Positions 9,223-18,298 of a stretch of DNA of 45,805 nt are shown here, in pieces. Position numbers and translations under genes: made by a program. How positions within the stretch are numbered: position 1 is the first letter of the stretch; every line of letters begins with the position of its first letter. The notes under the pieces are model-generated. The model saw only the letters and a program-made list of their open reading frames with translations, made no database searches and had not been told where the DNA came from. The DNA is from Desulfobacteraceae bacterium (lineage in GTDB: Bacteria > Desulfobacterota > Desulfobacteria > Desulfobacterales > Desulfobacteraceae). Where the stretch lies: positions 1-45,805 of the forward strand of contig JADGFI010000043.1 of assembly GCA_016743945.1 (NCBI GenBank). Reading direction: 5' to 3'.

Positions 9223-12200
9223 ATGAACGAGGCAATTGGTAAAGCATTGGTTGCCGGGGCCGGGTTAAGCGGGATCAGATCTGCGCTTGATCTGGCACAA
9301 ACCGGGTATAAAGTTCTTCTTATTGACAGATCAGACCATGTGGGGGGGCTCATTTCTCAGCTGGATTACCAGTTTCCCACATCCCGATGCGGGTATTGCA
9401 GAATGCTGCCCATGTTTGACAGGGATCTGTCTTCCCAGCATTGCCTGAGAAAAGGATTGGTCCATGAAAATATTGAGATCCTTTTGTCAACGGAACTGAT
9501 ATCCATTGAAGGGGAACCCGGAAATTTTAATGCAACCCTCAAGCAAAATTCTTTTCTGATTGATCCGGACCTGTGCACAGGGTGCGGGGAATGTGCGAGG
9601 GTTTGTCAGGTGTTTGTCAATGATTCTTTCAATGAAGGACTGATAAAAAGAAAAGCCGTTTATCTGCCAAGTCCCCAGTCTTTTTCCAATGCCTATACCA
9701 TTGATTATACCGCCTGTACCCGGTGTGGCGACTGTGGAAAAATCTGCCCCACGGGGGCCATTAAATTTATCGATCAGGACAGGGAAAAATTTAAAATTTT
9801 GGTGGTGGACGATGAAAAAATTGTTCGCGAATCCATGCGAGAATGGCTCAAAGAAGAGGGGTTCTCCGTAACAACAGCCGATTCAGGACAAAGGGCACTG
9901 GATCTGATGGAAGATCAGCCGTTTCATATGATGCTTACCGATATCAAGATGCCGGGTATGGATGGTGTCCAATTGCTGACCAAGGCAAAACAAATCAATC
10001 AGAACCTATGTGTTATCATGATGACCGCCTATGCAGCTGTGGCTTCGGCTGTGGACGCTATGAAGCAGGGCGCACTTGATTATCTGACCAAACCCTTTGA
10101 TCCGGATATGCTGGTTTCCATGGCGCTCAAAGTATACCATGAATTTGAAATTGCCCAGGGGCGGGTCGAACAGGTGGACGCCCTGATTCTTTCCGGGGGG
10201 GTGGCTTTTTTCAAGCCGAATCTGGGGAAAAACCCTTATGGGTATGGTGTCTTGCCGGGAGTTGTCACCGGGATGGAGTTTGAACGGCTCATCAGTGGTA
10301 CCGGTCCTGGGAATGGGACGGGTAAGGGAAAACTACTGCATCCTGTGACGGGCAAACCTGTGGGCAAGATTGCCTGGATTCAATGTGTGGGTTCCCGGGA
10401 TGTCCAAACAGACACCCCCTTTTGTTCAACGATCTGCTGTATGATGTCCATAAAAGAGGCCGTCCTTGCCAGGGAAAAATTTGGCCCCAACATTGAAGCG
10501 ACCCTTTTTTACATGGATATGAGAACCATAGGCAAATCTTTTGATGACTATAAAATCAGGGCCCAAAATGAGCATCAGATTCGGTTTGTCAGAGCCAGAA
10601 TCCATTCTCTCACCCAGGTTTCCAAACAAGAAGGCGACAAACAAGAAAATACATCTCTTGTGGCAAGATATGCAGATATTCAGGGGAAAATCCAGGAAGA
10701 TGCGTTTGATCTGGTGGTTTTAGCAACGGGCCAGAGACCCAACCCACAGATGACAGCCTTTGGGTTAAAACATGATATTGCCACCAACCCATGGGGATTT
10801 ATTCAACCTACGGCCTTTTCAATGGTTGAGACATCAAGGCCGGGAATTTTTTTGGGAGGCGCTGTCTCAGGTCTCAAGGATATTAGCGATTCGGTCACCT
10901 GCGCGTCGGCAGCAGCGCTTGGTATCTGCAAAATAATGCACCAGGCCGGAAAGCAGACAACAAAGTCAATACAGACAGATGGTGGGGAGGACCTGATAAT
11001 TTTGGCCAGGGAAACGCCCAGAATCCTGACGGTGTTGTGCCCTTGCGGGGATACCCTTGCTCAACAACTGGATCTTGAAACCCTGAAAACCCGTCTGGAC
11101 AAAATTCCGGAAATTGAATCTGTTGAGGTTATCGATAAGCTGTGTATGGCCCAAGGGAGGGATGCCTTGATTGAGATGATTTGCGCCAAACCTGTCAATC
11201 GGCTTGTTTTGGGCGCCTGTCTGCCCTGCATTCAAAAAAAATGGATACAAGAACTGGGGCGTGACTCAAAATTTCCTTCAAGCCTTGTGGAATGCCTGGA
11301 CATGATTTCTGTTTTAAAACAATATCCAGGGTCACAACCTCGTGAAACCATCATTCCTGAAGCCACCCGTCTTGAAGCGACAATTTCCAAAACCACCGGG
11401 GCCATTGAGCGGGAGTTAAACATGTTGATATCAAGAGCCCGGTTTAAAAATCCTAGGCCCGATGAGTGGATTGACGCCCATCAGAATGCTCTGGTCATTG
11501 GCGGCGGCATCGCCGGCATCACGGCTGCTTTGTCAATTGCGAACTGCGGGTTTCACGTAGACCTTGTTGAAAAGGAGGACACTATTGGCGGTAACCTGCG
11601 ATGGATGGACAAAACCATTGATGATTTAGACGTTCAGGATTATCTGACCACTAAAACCAAAGAGCTTGCCTTCCATAAAAGAGTTACCCTTCATACCCAA
11701 ACGCGGGTGGAAAGCGTGGCAAGACGTCCGGGGGAATTTGCCACTGTTTTAAAAACGCTGGAAAATTTGTCAAAAACGGTTTATCACGGGGTGACCATTC
11801 TGGCCACAGGGGGAAGCCAGGCCCCACTTGAGTTGAATGGAAGCGATTCCCATAAAATCCAATTGACCCAGAAAGGATTTGAAATTGCCCTTCAAAATCA
11901 GTCCATTGAACCTGAAAACCTGACCAGTGTTGTGATGATCCAATGCTCGGGAACACGGGATGAACGGTTAAATTATTGTTCCAGGGTCTGTTGTATCAGG
12001 TCTTTGAAAAATGCACTTTTTCTCAAAGAGAAGAATCCGGATGTCCAGGTTTATGTTCTTTACAGGGACATGATGAGCTATGGTTTTTTTGAAGAATACT
12101 ACACACAGGCCAAAAAGCTCGGGGTGCTTTTTTTCCAATATGATCCTGGCGAAAAACCCGTGATCCGGGTAGAGGGGGGCAGGTGTTTTGTTAAAACCCG

Positions 12201-12726
12201 TGATCTTTTGCTGGATATGCCGGTGGAGATTGAGGCAGATTGTGTTGTCCATGCCACAGGAATTTTGCCGGATCTCCCAAGCGCCCTTGCCGCTCAATAT
12301 GGGGCCGCTTTGGACAGGTTTCATTTTTTCAAGGAGGCCGACTCAAAATTTCGCCCGGTTGACAGCATGAACTACAGGGTATTTTGCTGCGGGTTATCCT
12401 TGAAGCCGTGTACCATCGAAGAAGCGGTGACTTCTGCCCAGGCAGCGGCCGTCAGGGCCATACAGATCCTTTCACATGCACGGCTGCGCTCCGGGAAAAC
12501 GGTTGCTGCTACCCGTAGCGCAACCTGCAGCCTGTGTGAAATGTGCGTTGAAACCTGTCCCTATGGTGCCAGATTTGTGGACTATCTTGAAGGGAAAATA
12601 TTGGTGGACCCAGCCGCCTGCCAGGGGTGTGGGGTGTGTGGGTCGATCTGTCCAAGTAATTCTGCTTTTTTAGAAGGGTTTGACGGGCGAGGGATGCTGG
12701 ATGTAATCGATATGGCGATGTCATGA
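9223..12726 (+). CDS. hdrA: Double HdrA-like protein with embedded response-regulator receiver
   Basis: This very large HdrA relative of about 1167 residues is built as an incomplete HdrA, a REC domain, the rest of that HdrA, and a second HdrA. The first half has an FAD site (AGAGLSGI), the Cys box SRCGYCRMLP and two [4Fe-4S] motifs (CTGCGECARVC, CTRCGDCGKICP). A complete receiver follows at about residues 190-310, with VVDDE, phosphorylatable Asp240 in LTDIKMPGMDG, and TKPF. The HdrA flavin fold then resumes (CVGSRD, CSTICCMMSIKEA). After residue 580 comes an HdrA N-terminal-like domain, a second FAD site IGGGIAGI, CSGTRD, and two C-terminal clusters (CSLCEMCVETCP, CQGCGVCGSICP). The start at 9223 is favoured by CCGGGGGT; 9205 is also possible. 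The receiver implies phosphorylation-dependent control of an electron-transfer enzyme. Confidence 0.88.
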   Translation: MNEAIGKALVAGAGLSGIRSALDLAQTGYKVLLIDRSDHVGGLISQLDYQFPTSRCGYCRMLPMFDRDLSSQHCLRKGLVHENIEILLSTELISIEGEPGNFNATLKQNSFLIDPDLCTGCGECARVCQVFVNDSFNEGLIKRKAVYLPSPQSFSNAYTIDYTACTRCGDCGKICPTGAIKFIDQDREKFKILVVDDEKIVRESMREWLKEEGFSVTTADSGQRALDLMEDQPFHMMLTDIKMPGMDGVQLLTKAKQINQNLCVIMMTAYAAVASAVDAMKQGALDYLTKPFDPDMLVSMALKVYHEFEIAQGRVEQVDALILSGGVAFFKPNLGKNPYGYGVLPGVVTGMEFERLISGTGPGNGTGKGKLLHPVTGKPVGKIAWIQCVGSRDVQTDTPFCSTICCMMSIKEAVLAREKFGPNIEATLFYMDMRTIGKSFDDYKIRAQNEHQIRFVRARIHSLTQVSKQEGDKQENTSLVARYADIQGKIQEDAFDLVVLATGQRPNPQMTAFGLKHDIATNPWGFIQPTAFSMVETSRPGIFLGGAVSGLKDISDSVTCASAAALGICKIMHQAGKQTTKSIQTDGGEDLIILARETPRILTVLCPCGDTLAQQLDLETLKTRLDKIPEIESVEVIDKLCMAQGRDALIEMICAKPVNRLVLGACLPCIQKKWIQELGRDSKFPSSLVECLDMISVLKQYPGSQPRETIIPEATRLEATISKTTGAIERELNMLISRARFKNPRPDEWIDAHQNALVIGGGIAGITAALSIANCGFHVDLVEKEDTIGGNLRWMDKTIDDLDVQDYLTTKTKELAFHKRVTLHTQTRVESVARRPGEFATVLKTLENLSKTVYHGVTILATGGSQAPLELNGSDSHKIQLTQKGFEIALQNQSIEPENLTSVVMIQCSGTRDERLNYCSRVCCIRSLKNALFLKEKNPDVQVYVLYRDMMSYGFFEEYYTQAKKLGVLFFQYDPGEKPVIRVEGGRCFVKTRDLLLDMPVEIEADCVVHATGILPDLPSALAAQYGAALDRFHFFKEADSKFRPVDSMNYRVFCCGLSLKPCTIEEAVTSAQAAAVRAIQILSHARLRSGKTVAATRSATCSLCEMCVETCPYGARFVDYLEGKILVDPAACQGCGVCGSICPSNSAFLEGFDGRGMLDVIDMAMS

Positions 12727-12772
12727 TCTTTACAGGGAAAAAGATTAAAAAAAATATAAAAGGGGAACGCTT

Positions 12773-13333
12773 ATGGGATTGGTAAGCAATGAACGGCTGC
12801 TGGCAGAGGTCAGGGATGCCAAACAGATGGTACAAACATGCATTCAATGCGGCACCTGTACGGCTTCCTGCCCCAACCTTGATTTTATGGATATTACGCC
12901 CAGGCATATGTGGCGGCTGTTGCTGACAGATCATGCACAAGCCCTTTTTTCGAGTAAATCCTTTGCCTATTGTTCCGCTTGTTATTTTTGTACCTTAAGA
13001 TGCCCAAGGGGACTTGAGTTGACCCATACCATGGGACTTTTGAAACAGGCCGCCTCCCGGCTGAAATTAAAGCAGTTTCAGCGGTCTTCCCTTTTCTATA
13101 AAGCCTTTTTGGATAGTGTGGAAAAACACGGAAGGGTCCGGGAAATGGAATTTATGACCCATTATTTTGTTTCGATGAAAAATTTGGTTATCCCTTTTGG
13201 CTATGCATCTTTAGGGCTTAAATTGCTGGCCAAGGGAAAGATTGGACCTGAATTTTCGTCAGTTGGCAGGGGAATAGGGGGCAAGGGAAAATTAGAGGCT
13301 ATGTTCAAAAAAGTGGCCCAGCTGGAGGAATGA
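12773..13333 (+). CDS. hdrC: HdrC-like 4Fe-4S subunit
   Basis: This 186-residue soluble HdrC homologue has two ferredoxin-type cluster motifs: CIQCGTCTASCP near residue 23 and CSACYFCTLRCP near residue 67. HdrC hands electrons from HdrA to the catalytic HdrB. The remaining sequence is helical (FYKAFLDSVEKHGR region) as in the family, and the length is normal. AAAAGGGGAA precedes the ATG. The gene begins 46 bases after the double HdrA, and hdrB starts 1 base after its stop codon, so an HdrA-HdrC-HdrB order is preserved. Because sulfate reducers lack the methanogen heterodisulfide, the true acceptor is probably another disulfide or thiol system; this last point is inference. Confidence 0.92.
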   Translation: MGLVSNERLLAEVRDAKQMVQTCIQCGTCTASCPNLDFMDITPRHMWRLLLTDHAQALFSSKSFAYCSACYFCTLRCPRGLELTHTMGLLKQAASRLKLKQFQRSSLFYKAFLDSVEKHGRVREMEFMTHYFVSMKNLVIPFGYASLGLKLLAKGKIGPEFSSVGRGIGGKGKLEAMFKKVAQLEE

Positions 13334-13334
13334 G

Positions 13335-14201
13335 ATGGACTATTTATATTATCCGGGCTGTTCACTGGAAGGAACCGCTGTTGAATATGATATTTCAACC
13401 CGTCTGTTATTGGAAACCATGGATGTTCACATTCAGGAAATTCAAGACTGGAACTGTTGCGGGGCCAGTGCCGCAGAGTCCGTAAGCAATTTGTTATCCC
13501 ATGTGCTGTGTGCAAGAACCCTTGCTCTTGCAGAACAAATGAAGGGGCCCCGGCAGATACTGGTTCCCTGCAGCGCCTGTTATCTTAATCTTAAACGAAC
13601 CCAAGAAACGGTAAAACGAGACAAGCATCTGCTGGAAAAAATAAACAAGGCCCTTGCCCCAGAAAATCTTGTTTTTAAAGGAGAGGTGAATGTTCGACAT
13701 CTCTTGGATGTTTTGTCAACCCAAGTGGATATGGAAAAGATAAAAGAATTATCCCAAAATAAAATGAACCACCTTACCCTGGCACCTTATTATGGGTGCC
13801 AGTGCCTGCGACCCTATACTGTTTTTGATGATCCGGAAGCACCCCATTCCATGGATGCATTGATACAAGCCACCGGGGCCAGGGTATTTAATTGGGAGGC
13901 CGGCGGTCAGTGCTGCGGCGCATCCAATACCACCACAAAGCCTGCCGCCGGCAGAGCGCTTGTGGGAAGAATTTTGAATGCTGCACAAGGCGCCGATGCC
14001 ATTCTAACGGTATGTCCCATGTGCCAGATGAACCTTGAAAGCAACCAGAAAAAGATATCCCATGAACAAGGGGTTGACCTTGAAATCCCCGTTCTTTTTT
14101 TGCCGCAGTTTTTGGGCCTTGCCATGGGAAAGGCTCAAAAGGAGGTCGGGCTGGATAAAAATCTGTCAAATACCAGGGGGGTAACGGCCAAGGCGATATG
14201 A
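13335..14201 (+). CDS. hdrB: HdrB-like CCG-domain catalytic subunit
   Basis: This 288-residue HdrB homologue carries the two CCG cysteine-rich domains that hold the unusual noncubane [4Fe-4S] catalytic clusters. The first domain is YYPGCSLEG ... WNCCGA ... CSAC; the second is YYGCQC ... GGQCCGAS ... CPMCQMN. Both domains look intact. In methanogens HdrB reduces the CoM-S-S-CoB disulfide; in sulfate reducers the partner is unresolved. It is the last enzyme gene of the Hdr block. Its stop overlaps the start of the downstream sensor kinase by 4 bases (ATGA), implying coupled translation of enzyme and sensor. Confidence 0.93.
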   Translation: MDYLYYPGCSLEGTAVEYDISTRLLLETMDVHIQEIQDWNCCGASAAESVSNLLSHVLCARTLALAEQMKGPRQILVPCSACYLNLKRTQETVKRDKHLLEKINKALAPENLVFKGEVNVRHLLDVLSTQVDMEKIKELSQNKMNHLTLAPYYGCQCLRPYTVFDDPEAPHSMDALIQATGARVFNWEAGGQCCGASNTTTKPAAGRALVGRILNAAQGADAILTVCPMCQMNLESNQKKISHEQGVDLEIPVLFLPQFLGLAMGKAQKEVGLDKNLSNTRGVTAKAI

Positions 14202-16516
14202 GTGATTTTAGCAAATATTTAAAACACAGCCTTGTTTCAAAGCTGATCATTATTATCGGGTGCACCGTTATTCTCTCTATATCGGCCTGGGCATACTTTA
14301 ATATCAATAATATCAAAACCCAGATCATGAAAAACGTTATTTCCAGTACAGAGCAGCTGTCAAATTCCATAAAGCTTGGCACCCATTATGCCATGATGCT
14401 CAACTCAAGGGATGATATTACACAGATTATTAATAATATTGCCACCCAGCCGGGAATAGAAAATATCAGAATATACAACAAAGACGGTCAGATTAAATTT
14501 GCAAACCATGAACAAGAAATTGATAAAATCGTTGATATCAAGGAGGTGGCCTGTGATATCTGCCACAGACAATCCCCGCCGCCGGTTCAGATAGGACTTG
14601 CCCAACGGATGCGCTTTTTTCGTTCTGAACGAGGCCACAGGCTTCTGGGGATTGTCCAGCCCATCTGCAATGAGCCGGGGTGCGCCATGGACTGCCATTT
14701 TCATCCTGAACATCAAACCATATTGGGCTCCCTTGACGTGGTTGTCTCCCTTGATCCCACAGACCGGCAGATACTTAAAATTGAACGAGGGATTATAAAG
14801 TTTGCGTTTTGGACGATTCTAATCACTTCCGTGATTATCTTTTTTTCCATTTTACAATTTGTAAAGAAACCGATTATCAAGCTGATTAAGGGGACAAGGA
14901 AGATTGCCGAAGGCCATTACAACGAAGACATTGATATCGGAAATGATTATGAAATAGGGCTGCTTGGCATTGCCATAAAAAAGATGGGGACCCAGATCGG
15001 CCTTAACCAGGCAGAACTGAAAAAACAAAAAAATGAATACCAGGCGCTTTTTGAAACGGCTCCCTGCATGATTACGGTTCAAGATAAGGCATATCGGCTT
15101 TTAAGATGGAATACAGTATTCAGCGACAGATTTGATCCAGAGCCCGGGTCCCATTGTTACCATGCCTACAAGGGTCTGGAAGAAAAATGTGGCGATTGCC
15201 CGGTTGAAAAAACCTTCGCAGATGGAAAATCCCATTATGGTGAAGCAGAAGGGATGGGCAAGGACGGTGAAAAAAATCACTGGATGTTTATCACTTCCCC
15301 TGTAACAGATAACCATGGAAAGGTTGTGGCCGCCATGGAGATGAGCATTGATATCACGTTGAGACGTCGACTTGAAAAAGAACTTCAACAATCAGAGGAA
15401 AAGTATCATGCCATATTTAATAATATTTCAAATCCCGTGTTTGTGGTGGAGGCAGAGACATTTGAGATCCGTGACTGCAATAACAAAGCAATTGAAATGT
15501 ACGGGTACTCCAAAGAAATTTTGTTAAAGAAAGTATTTTCTGAATTTTTTATTCAAAGGGAAAAACCAGAACTGATTAAAAAGATGAAGTATGACCAGGA
15601 AATCAACAAGGTGCAGCACCTTGTCTCAAATGGTCGTTCCATTTTTGTTGACATGTGGGTATCCCCCTCCACATATTCAAACAAGTCGGTGCTGCTGGTG
15701 ACGATCAATGACATTACCCGGCGACTTGAAACAGAACAGCTCCTGATCCACGCCGGTAAAATGGCGACCCTGGGTGAAATGTCAAGCGGTATTGCCCATG
15801 AATTGAACCAACCCTTGTCTGTTATCAAATCATCCTCCAGCTTTTGTATGAAAAAAATGCGGAAAAATGAACGAATAGAAAAAGAAATTTTCGAAAAACT
15901 TATCGCCAAGATTGACAGCAATGTGGATCGCGCTGAAAAGATTATCTATCATATGCGACAATTTGCAAGAAAATCAGACATCAACCTTGTTCCCACAAGC
16001 GTCAACACGGTTCTCAAAAAAACATTTGAAATGTTTAACCAGCAGCTTAAAGTCCATGGAATTGATGTGGTATGGGATAAAAATGAAGACTTACCCGAAA
16101 TACTGGCAGATCCGGACAGGCTTGAACAGGTATTTATCAATCTTGTCATTAATGCAAAGGATGCCATAGAAGAAAAATGGGAAAAACAAGGGACGCGTCA
16201 GGGGGCAAACCAGGGAGAGAATGACCAGATTACCATTATTACCAAGCCAACCCGGGATAGGGTTTTCATTGAAATACATGACACAGGTGTTGGTATTAAG
16301 CGAGAGACGGCTGATAAGCTGTTTGAACCGTTTTTTACCACAAAAGAGGTGGGCAAGGGGACAGGTCTCGGGCTGTCCATCAGCTATGGCATTATCAAGG
16401 AGTGTTCGGGAGAAATCCGGATAGAACCAAGGGCATCCGGTGGGACCATTGCCAGGGTCTCTTTTCCTGTGTCTGATGCCTTTGGAAATGATTTGACCTA
16501 TGAAAATCAAATATAA
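14198..16516 (+). CDS. Membrane sensor histidine kinase with periplasmic haem-binding-type motif
   Basis: This 772-residue inner-membrane kinase has transmembrane segments at about 15-34 and 203-222 flanking a periplasmic sensor domain. That domain contains CDICH at 119-123, a classic CxxCH c-type haem attachment motif, and a second cysteine cluster (Cys157, Cys162, then CAMDCH ending at His167) resembling a CX3CH site. A HAMP domain follows at about 220-270. Next is a PAS with a Cys motif (CYH ... EEKCGDCP), a second PAS at about 400-515, HisKA with His534 in HELNQPLS, and a HATPase with a GTGLGLS G2 box. It overlaps hdrB by 4 bases. I infer that it senses the redox or haem state of the periplasmic cytochrome pool and signals to the local receivers, including the one inside HdrA. 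Confidence 0.88.
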   Translation: MSDFSKYLKHSLVSKLIIIIGCTVILSISAWAYFNINNIKTQIMKNVISSTEQLSNSIKLGTHYAMMLNSRDDITQIINNIATQPGIENIRIYNKDGQIKFANHEQEIDKIVDIKEVACDICHRQSPPPVQIGLAQRMRFFRSERGHRLLGIVQPICNEPGCAMDCHFHPEHQTILGSLDVVVSLDPTDRQILKIERGIIKFAFWTILITSVIIFFSILQFVKKPIIKLIKGTRKIAEGHYNEDIDIGNDYEIGLLGIAIKKMGTQIGLNQAELKKQKNEYQALFETAPCMITVQDKAYRLLRWNTVFSDRFDPEPGSHCYHAYKGLEEKCGDCPVEKTFADGKSHYGEAEGMGKDGEKNHWMFITSPVTDNHGKVVAAMEMSIDITLRRRLEKELQQSEEKYHAIFNNISNPVFVVEAETFEIRDCNNKAIEMYGYSKEILLKKVFSEFFIQREKPELIKKMKYDQEINKVQHLVSNGRSIFVDMWVSPSTYSNKSVLLVTINDITRRLETEQLLIHAGKMATLGEMSSGIAHELNQPLSVIKSSSSFCMKKMRKNERIEKEIFEKLIAKIDSNVDRAEKIIYHMRQFARKSDINLVPTSVNTVLKKTFEMFNQQLKVHGIDVVWDKNEDLPEILADPDRLEQVFINLVINAKDAIEEKWEKQGTRQGANQGENDQITIITKPTRDRVFIEIHDTGVGIKRETADKLFEPFFTTKEVGKGTGLGLSISYGIIKECSGEIRIEPRASGGTIARVSFPVSDAFGNDLTYENQI

Positions 16517-16528
16517 TGGGGGCGTGTG

Positions 16529-17665
16529 ATGGAAAAAAAACACATATCCATATTGATTGTAGATGATGAAGAAGATATCCGGGATGTGCTTGAAATTGCA
16601 CTAAAAGATGTGGGCTACCGGGTATTTCTTGCTGAGAATGGAGAAAAAGCTTTTGGGATATTTAAATTAAAACAGCCGGATATCGTTATTACAGATATTA
16701 AAATGCCGGTTATGGATGGCATTGAACTATTACGGCAGATTAAACGGGAAAATTCGGAAACAGAAGTGTTGATGATCACAGGCCATGGGGATATGGATCT
16801 GACCATTCGAAGCCTCAAAAATGAAGCCACCGATTTTATCACGAAACCTGTCAATGTGGATATCCTTGAAATCGCCATTGAAAAAGCAGTTGAAAAAATA
16901 ATCGCAAGGCAAAAGTTATTAGAATATACCCAAAAACTGGAACTTCTCATCCTTGAAAAGTCAAAACTGGCAGACCATTTGTCTTCTTTGGGGGTGATGA
17001 TTGGAAGTATATCTCATAATATCAAAGGGTTATTAACCAATCTTGACGGTGGGCTATATCTGGTAAGATCTGGATTGAAAAAAGCAGATAATAACACCAT
17101 GGAGGAAGGCCTGGGTCTGCTTGAGCAGGCAGTGGACCGGATAAAAAAGATGATCATGGATGTTTTGTTGTATTCCAAGGAACGAACCTTAAAGAAAGAT
17201 GTCATTGGGACAAAAACATTTGTTGAGAAAATTGGAGGCATCATTGAATTAAAATTAAAAGGAACAAGGATTGCCTTTAAATGCAAAGCGCCTGGGTCTT
17301 CTGACACATTTTTTGCGGATGAAGCATTTCTAATGGCAGCCCTAATTAATTTTTTGGATAATGCAATAGACGCCTGTATGGCGGATACCCAAAAAAAGGA
17401 TCATGAAATCGGGCTTGAAATTTTACGGGAAACAGATCTTTTTGTGATTTGTATCCATGACAATGGCTGCGGCATGGACAGTACCACAAAAGAAAAAATA
17501 TTTAACCTGTTTTTTTCTTCAAAAGGTACCAAAGGAACAGGGTTTGGGCTTTATATCTCAAATTCCATTATCAAACAGCATGGAGGATCCATTCATGTGA
17601 ACTCCATAAAAGGCAAAGGGACTGATTTTAAAATTATACTACCCATGCCTAAAGCAGATTTATAA
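16529..17665 (+). CDS. REC-histidine kinase hybrid
   Basis: This cytoplasmic protein of about 378 residues has an N-terminal receiver (DDEED start, phospho-acceptor Asp56 in TDIKMPVMDG, TKP loop) joined by a coiled linker at about 125-150 to a kinase core. The phosphorylatable histidine is probably His163 in SISHNIKG, a variant of the usual H box. The HATPase has DNAIDAC, DNGCGM and GTGFGLYIS boxes. ATG at 16529 is spaced correctly from GGGGG; a GTG one codon upstream is an alternative. It begins 12 bases after the haem-type sensor kinase stop. The REC-first arrangement suggests that it receives phosphate and then relays or regulates it. No output domain for DNA binding is present. Confidence 0.88.
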   Translation: MEKKHISILIVDDEEDIRDVLEIALKDVGYRVFLAENGEKAFGIFKLKQPDIVITDIKMPVMDGIELLRQIKRENSETEVLMITGHGDMDLTIRSLKNEATDFITKPVNVDILEIAIEKAVEKIIARQKLLEYTQKLELLILEKSKLADHLSSLGVMIGSISHNIKGLLTNLDGGLYLVRSGLKKADNNTMEEGLGLLEQAVDRIKKMIMDVLLYSKERTLKKDVIGTKTFVEKIGGIIELKLKGTRIAFKCKAPGSSDTFFADEAFLMAALINFLDNAIDACMADTQKKDHEIGLEILRETDLFVICIHDNGCGMDSTTKEKIFNLFFSSKGTKGTGFGLYISNSIIKQHGGSIHVNSIKGKGTDFKIILPMPKADL

Positions 17666-17809
17666 AATTAATACAATTTTTCTAAATGTTGAAATCCTTC
17701 TAACTTTTTTTTGAATATTCCCTAGGCGCAGGTGGGCTCTGGGACAATAAAAAACAAGTATTGTTCATAACCGATTGTGTTTACAATATAAAAATATTGT
17801 GATATTGCC

Positions 17810-17825
17810 TGGCATGGTTCCTGCT
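17810..17825 (+). promoter_or_regulatory. Sigma-54 (-24/-12) promoter of the tmc operon
   Basis: TGGCATGGTTCCTGCT has GG and GC 12 bases apart and differs from consensus only at the first T of TTGC. Transcription would start near 17836, about 53 bases before the lone receiver gene that heads the tmc operon. The 223-base gap 17666-17888 contains no gene, and this is its main recognisable element. Confidence 0.65.
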
Positions 17826-17888
17826 TTTATATATCATAGTTCGATATGAATAGTCTTGGATGAATAAACCCCATTTTTTCAGGTTGAT

Positions 17889-18296
17889 ATGGAAAATACA
17901 AATAGGTTAAGACCCCTTCACATCATGCTCATCGACAATGACACGCATGTGCGTGATTCTCTGAAATTATTTTTTGAGAGCAGTCAGGTTCAGTTTCTGA
18001 TTTTTAAATCTGCTTTAGAGGGTCTTAATTCCTTAAAATACCAGAAGACGGATGTGGTTATCTCAGATTATTTTTTACCGGACATGGATGGGATTGAATT
18101 TTTAATTCAGGTGAAAAAATTCCACCCAAATGTTACAAGGATTTTAATGGCAACCCTTTCAAGTGATGACCTTGAACAGGAAATAGCCAGGTACGGTATT
18201 GATAGCTTCATTGAAAAACCACTCACTGTCGCTACCTTAGATACCCTTATTAACGAATTGAAAACTGCCAATTTTTCCAAACAGATTCGGAGATAA
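17889..18296 (+). CDS. Single-domain response regulator (REC only)
   Basis: This 135-residue stand-alone receiver has an acidic pocket at IDND, phospho-acceptor Asp60 in ISDYFLPDMDG, a Thr/Ser position in MATLSS and Lys in EKP. No output domain is fused, so it acts by protein contact, as CheY and DivK do. It is the first gene behind the sigma-54 promoter and lies 2 bases before tmcD, so its product is made with the Tmc complex. Likely phosphodonors are the kinases encoded at 2371, 14198 and 16529. Related sulfate reducers also keep receiver genes beside tmc, from memory of the Desulfovibrio locus. Its target is unknown. Confidence 0.9.
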   Translation: MENTNRLRPLHIMLIDNDTHVRDSLKLFFESSQVQFLIFKSALEGLNSLKYQKTDVVISDYFLPDMDGIEFLIQVKKFHPNVTRILMATLSSDDLEQEIARYGIDSFIEKPLTVATLDTLINELKTANFSKQIRR

Positions 18297-18298
18297 AC

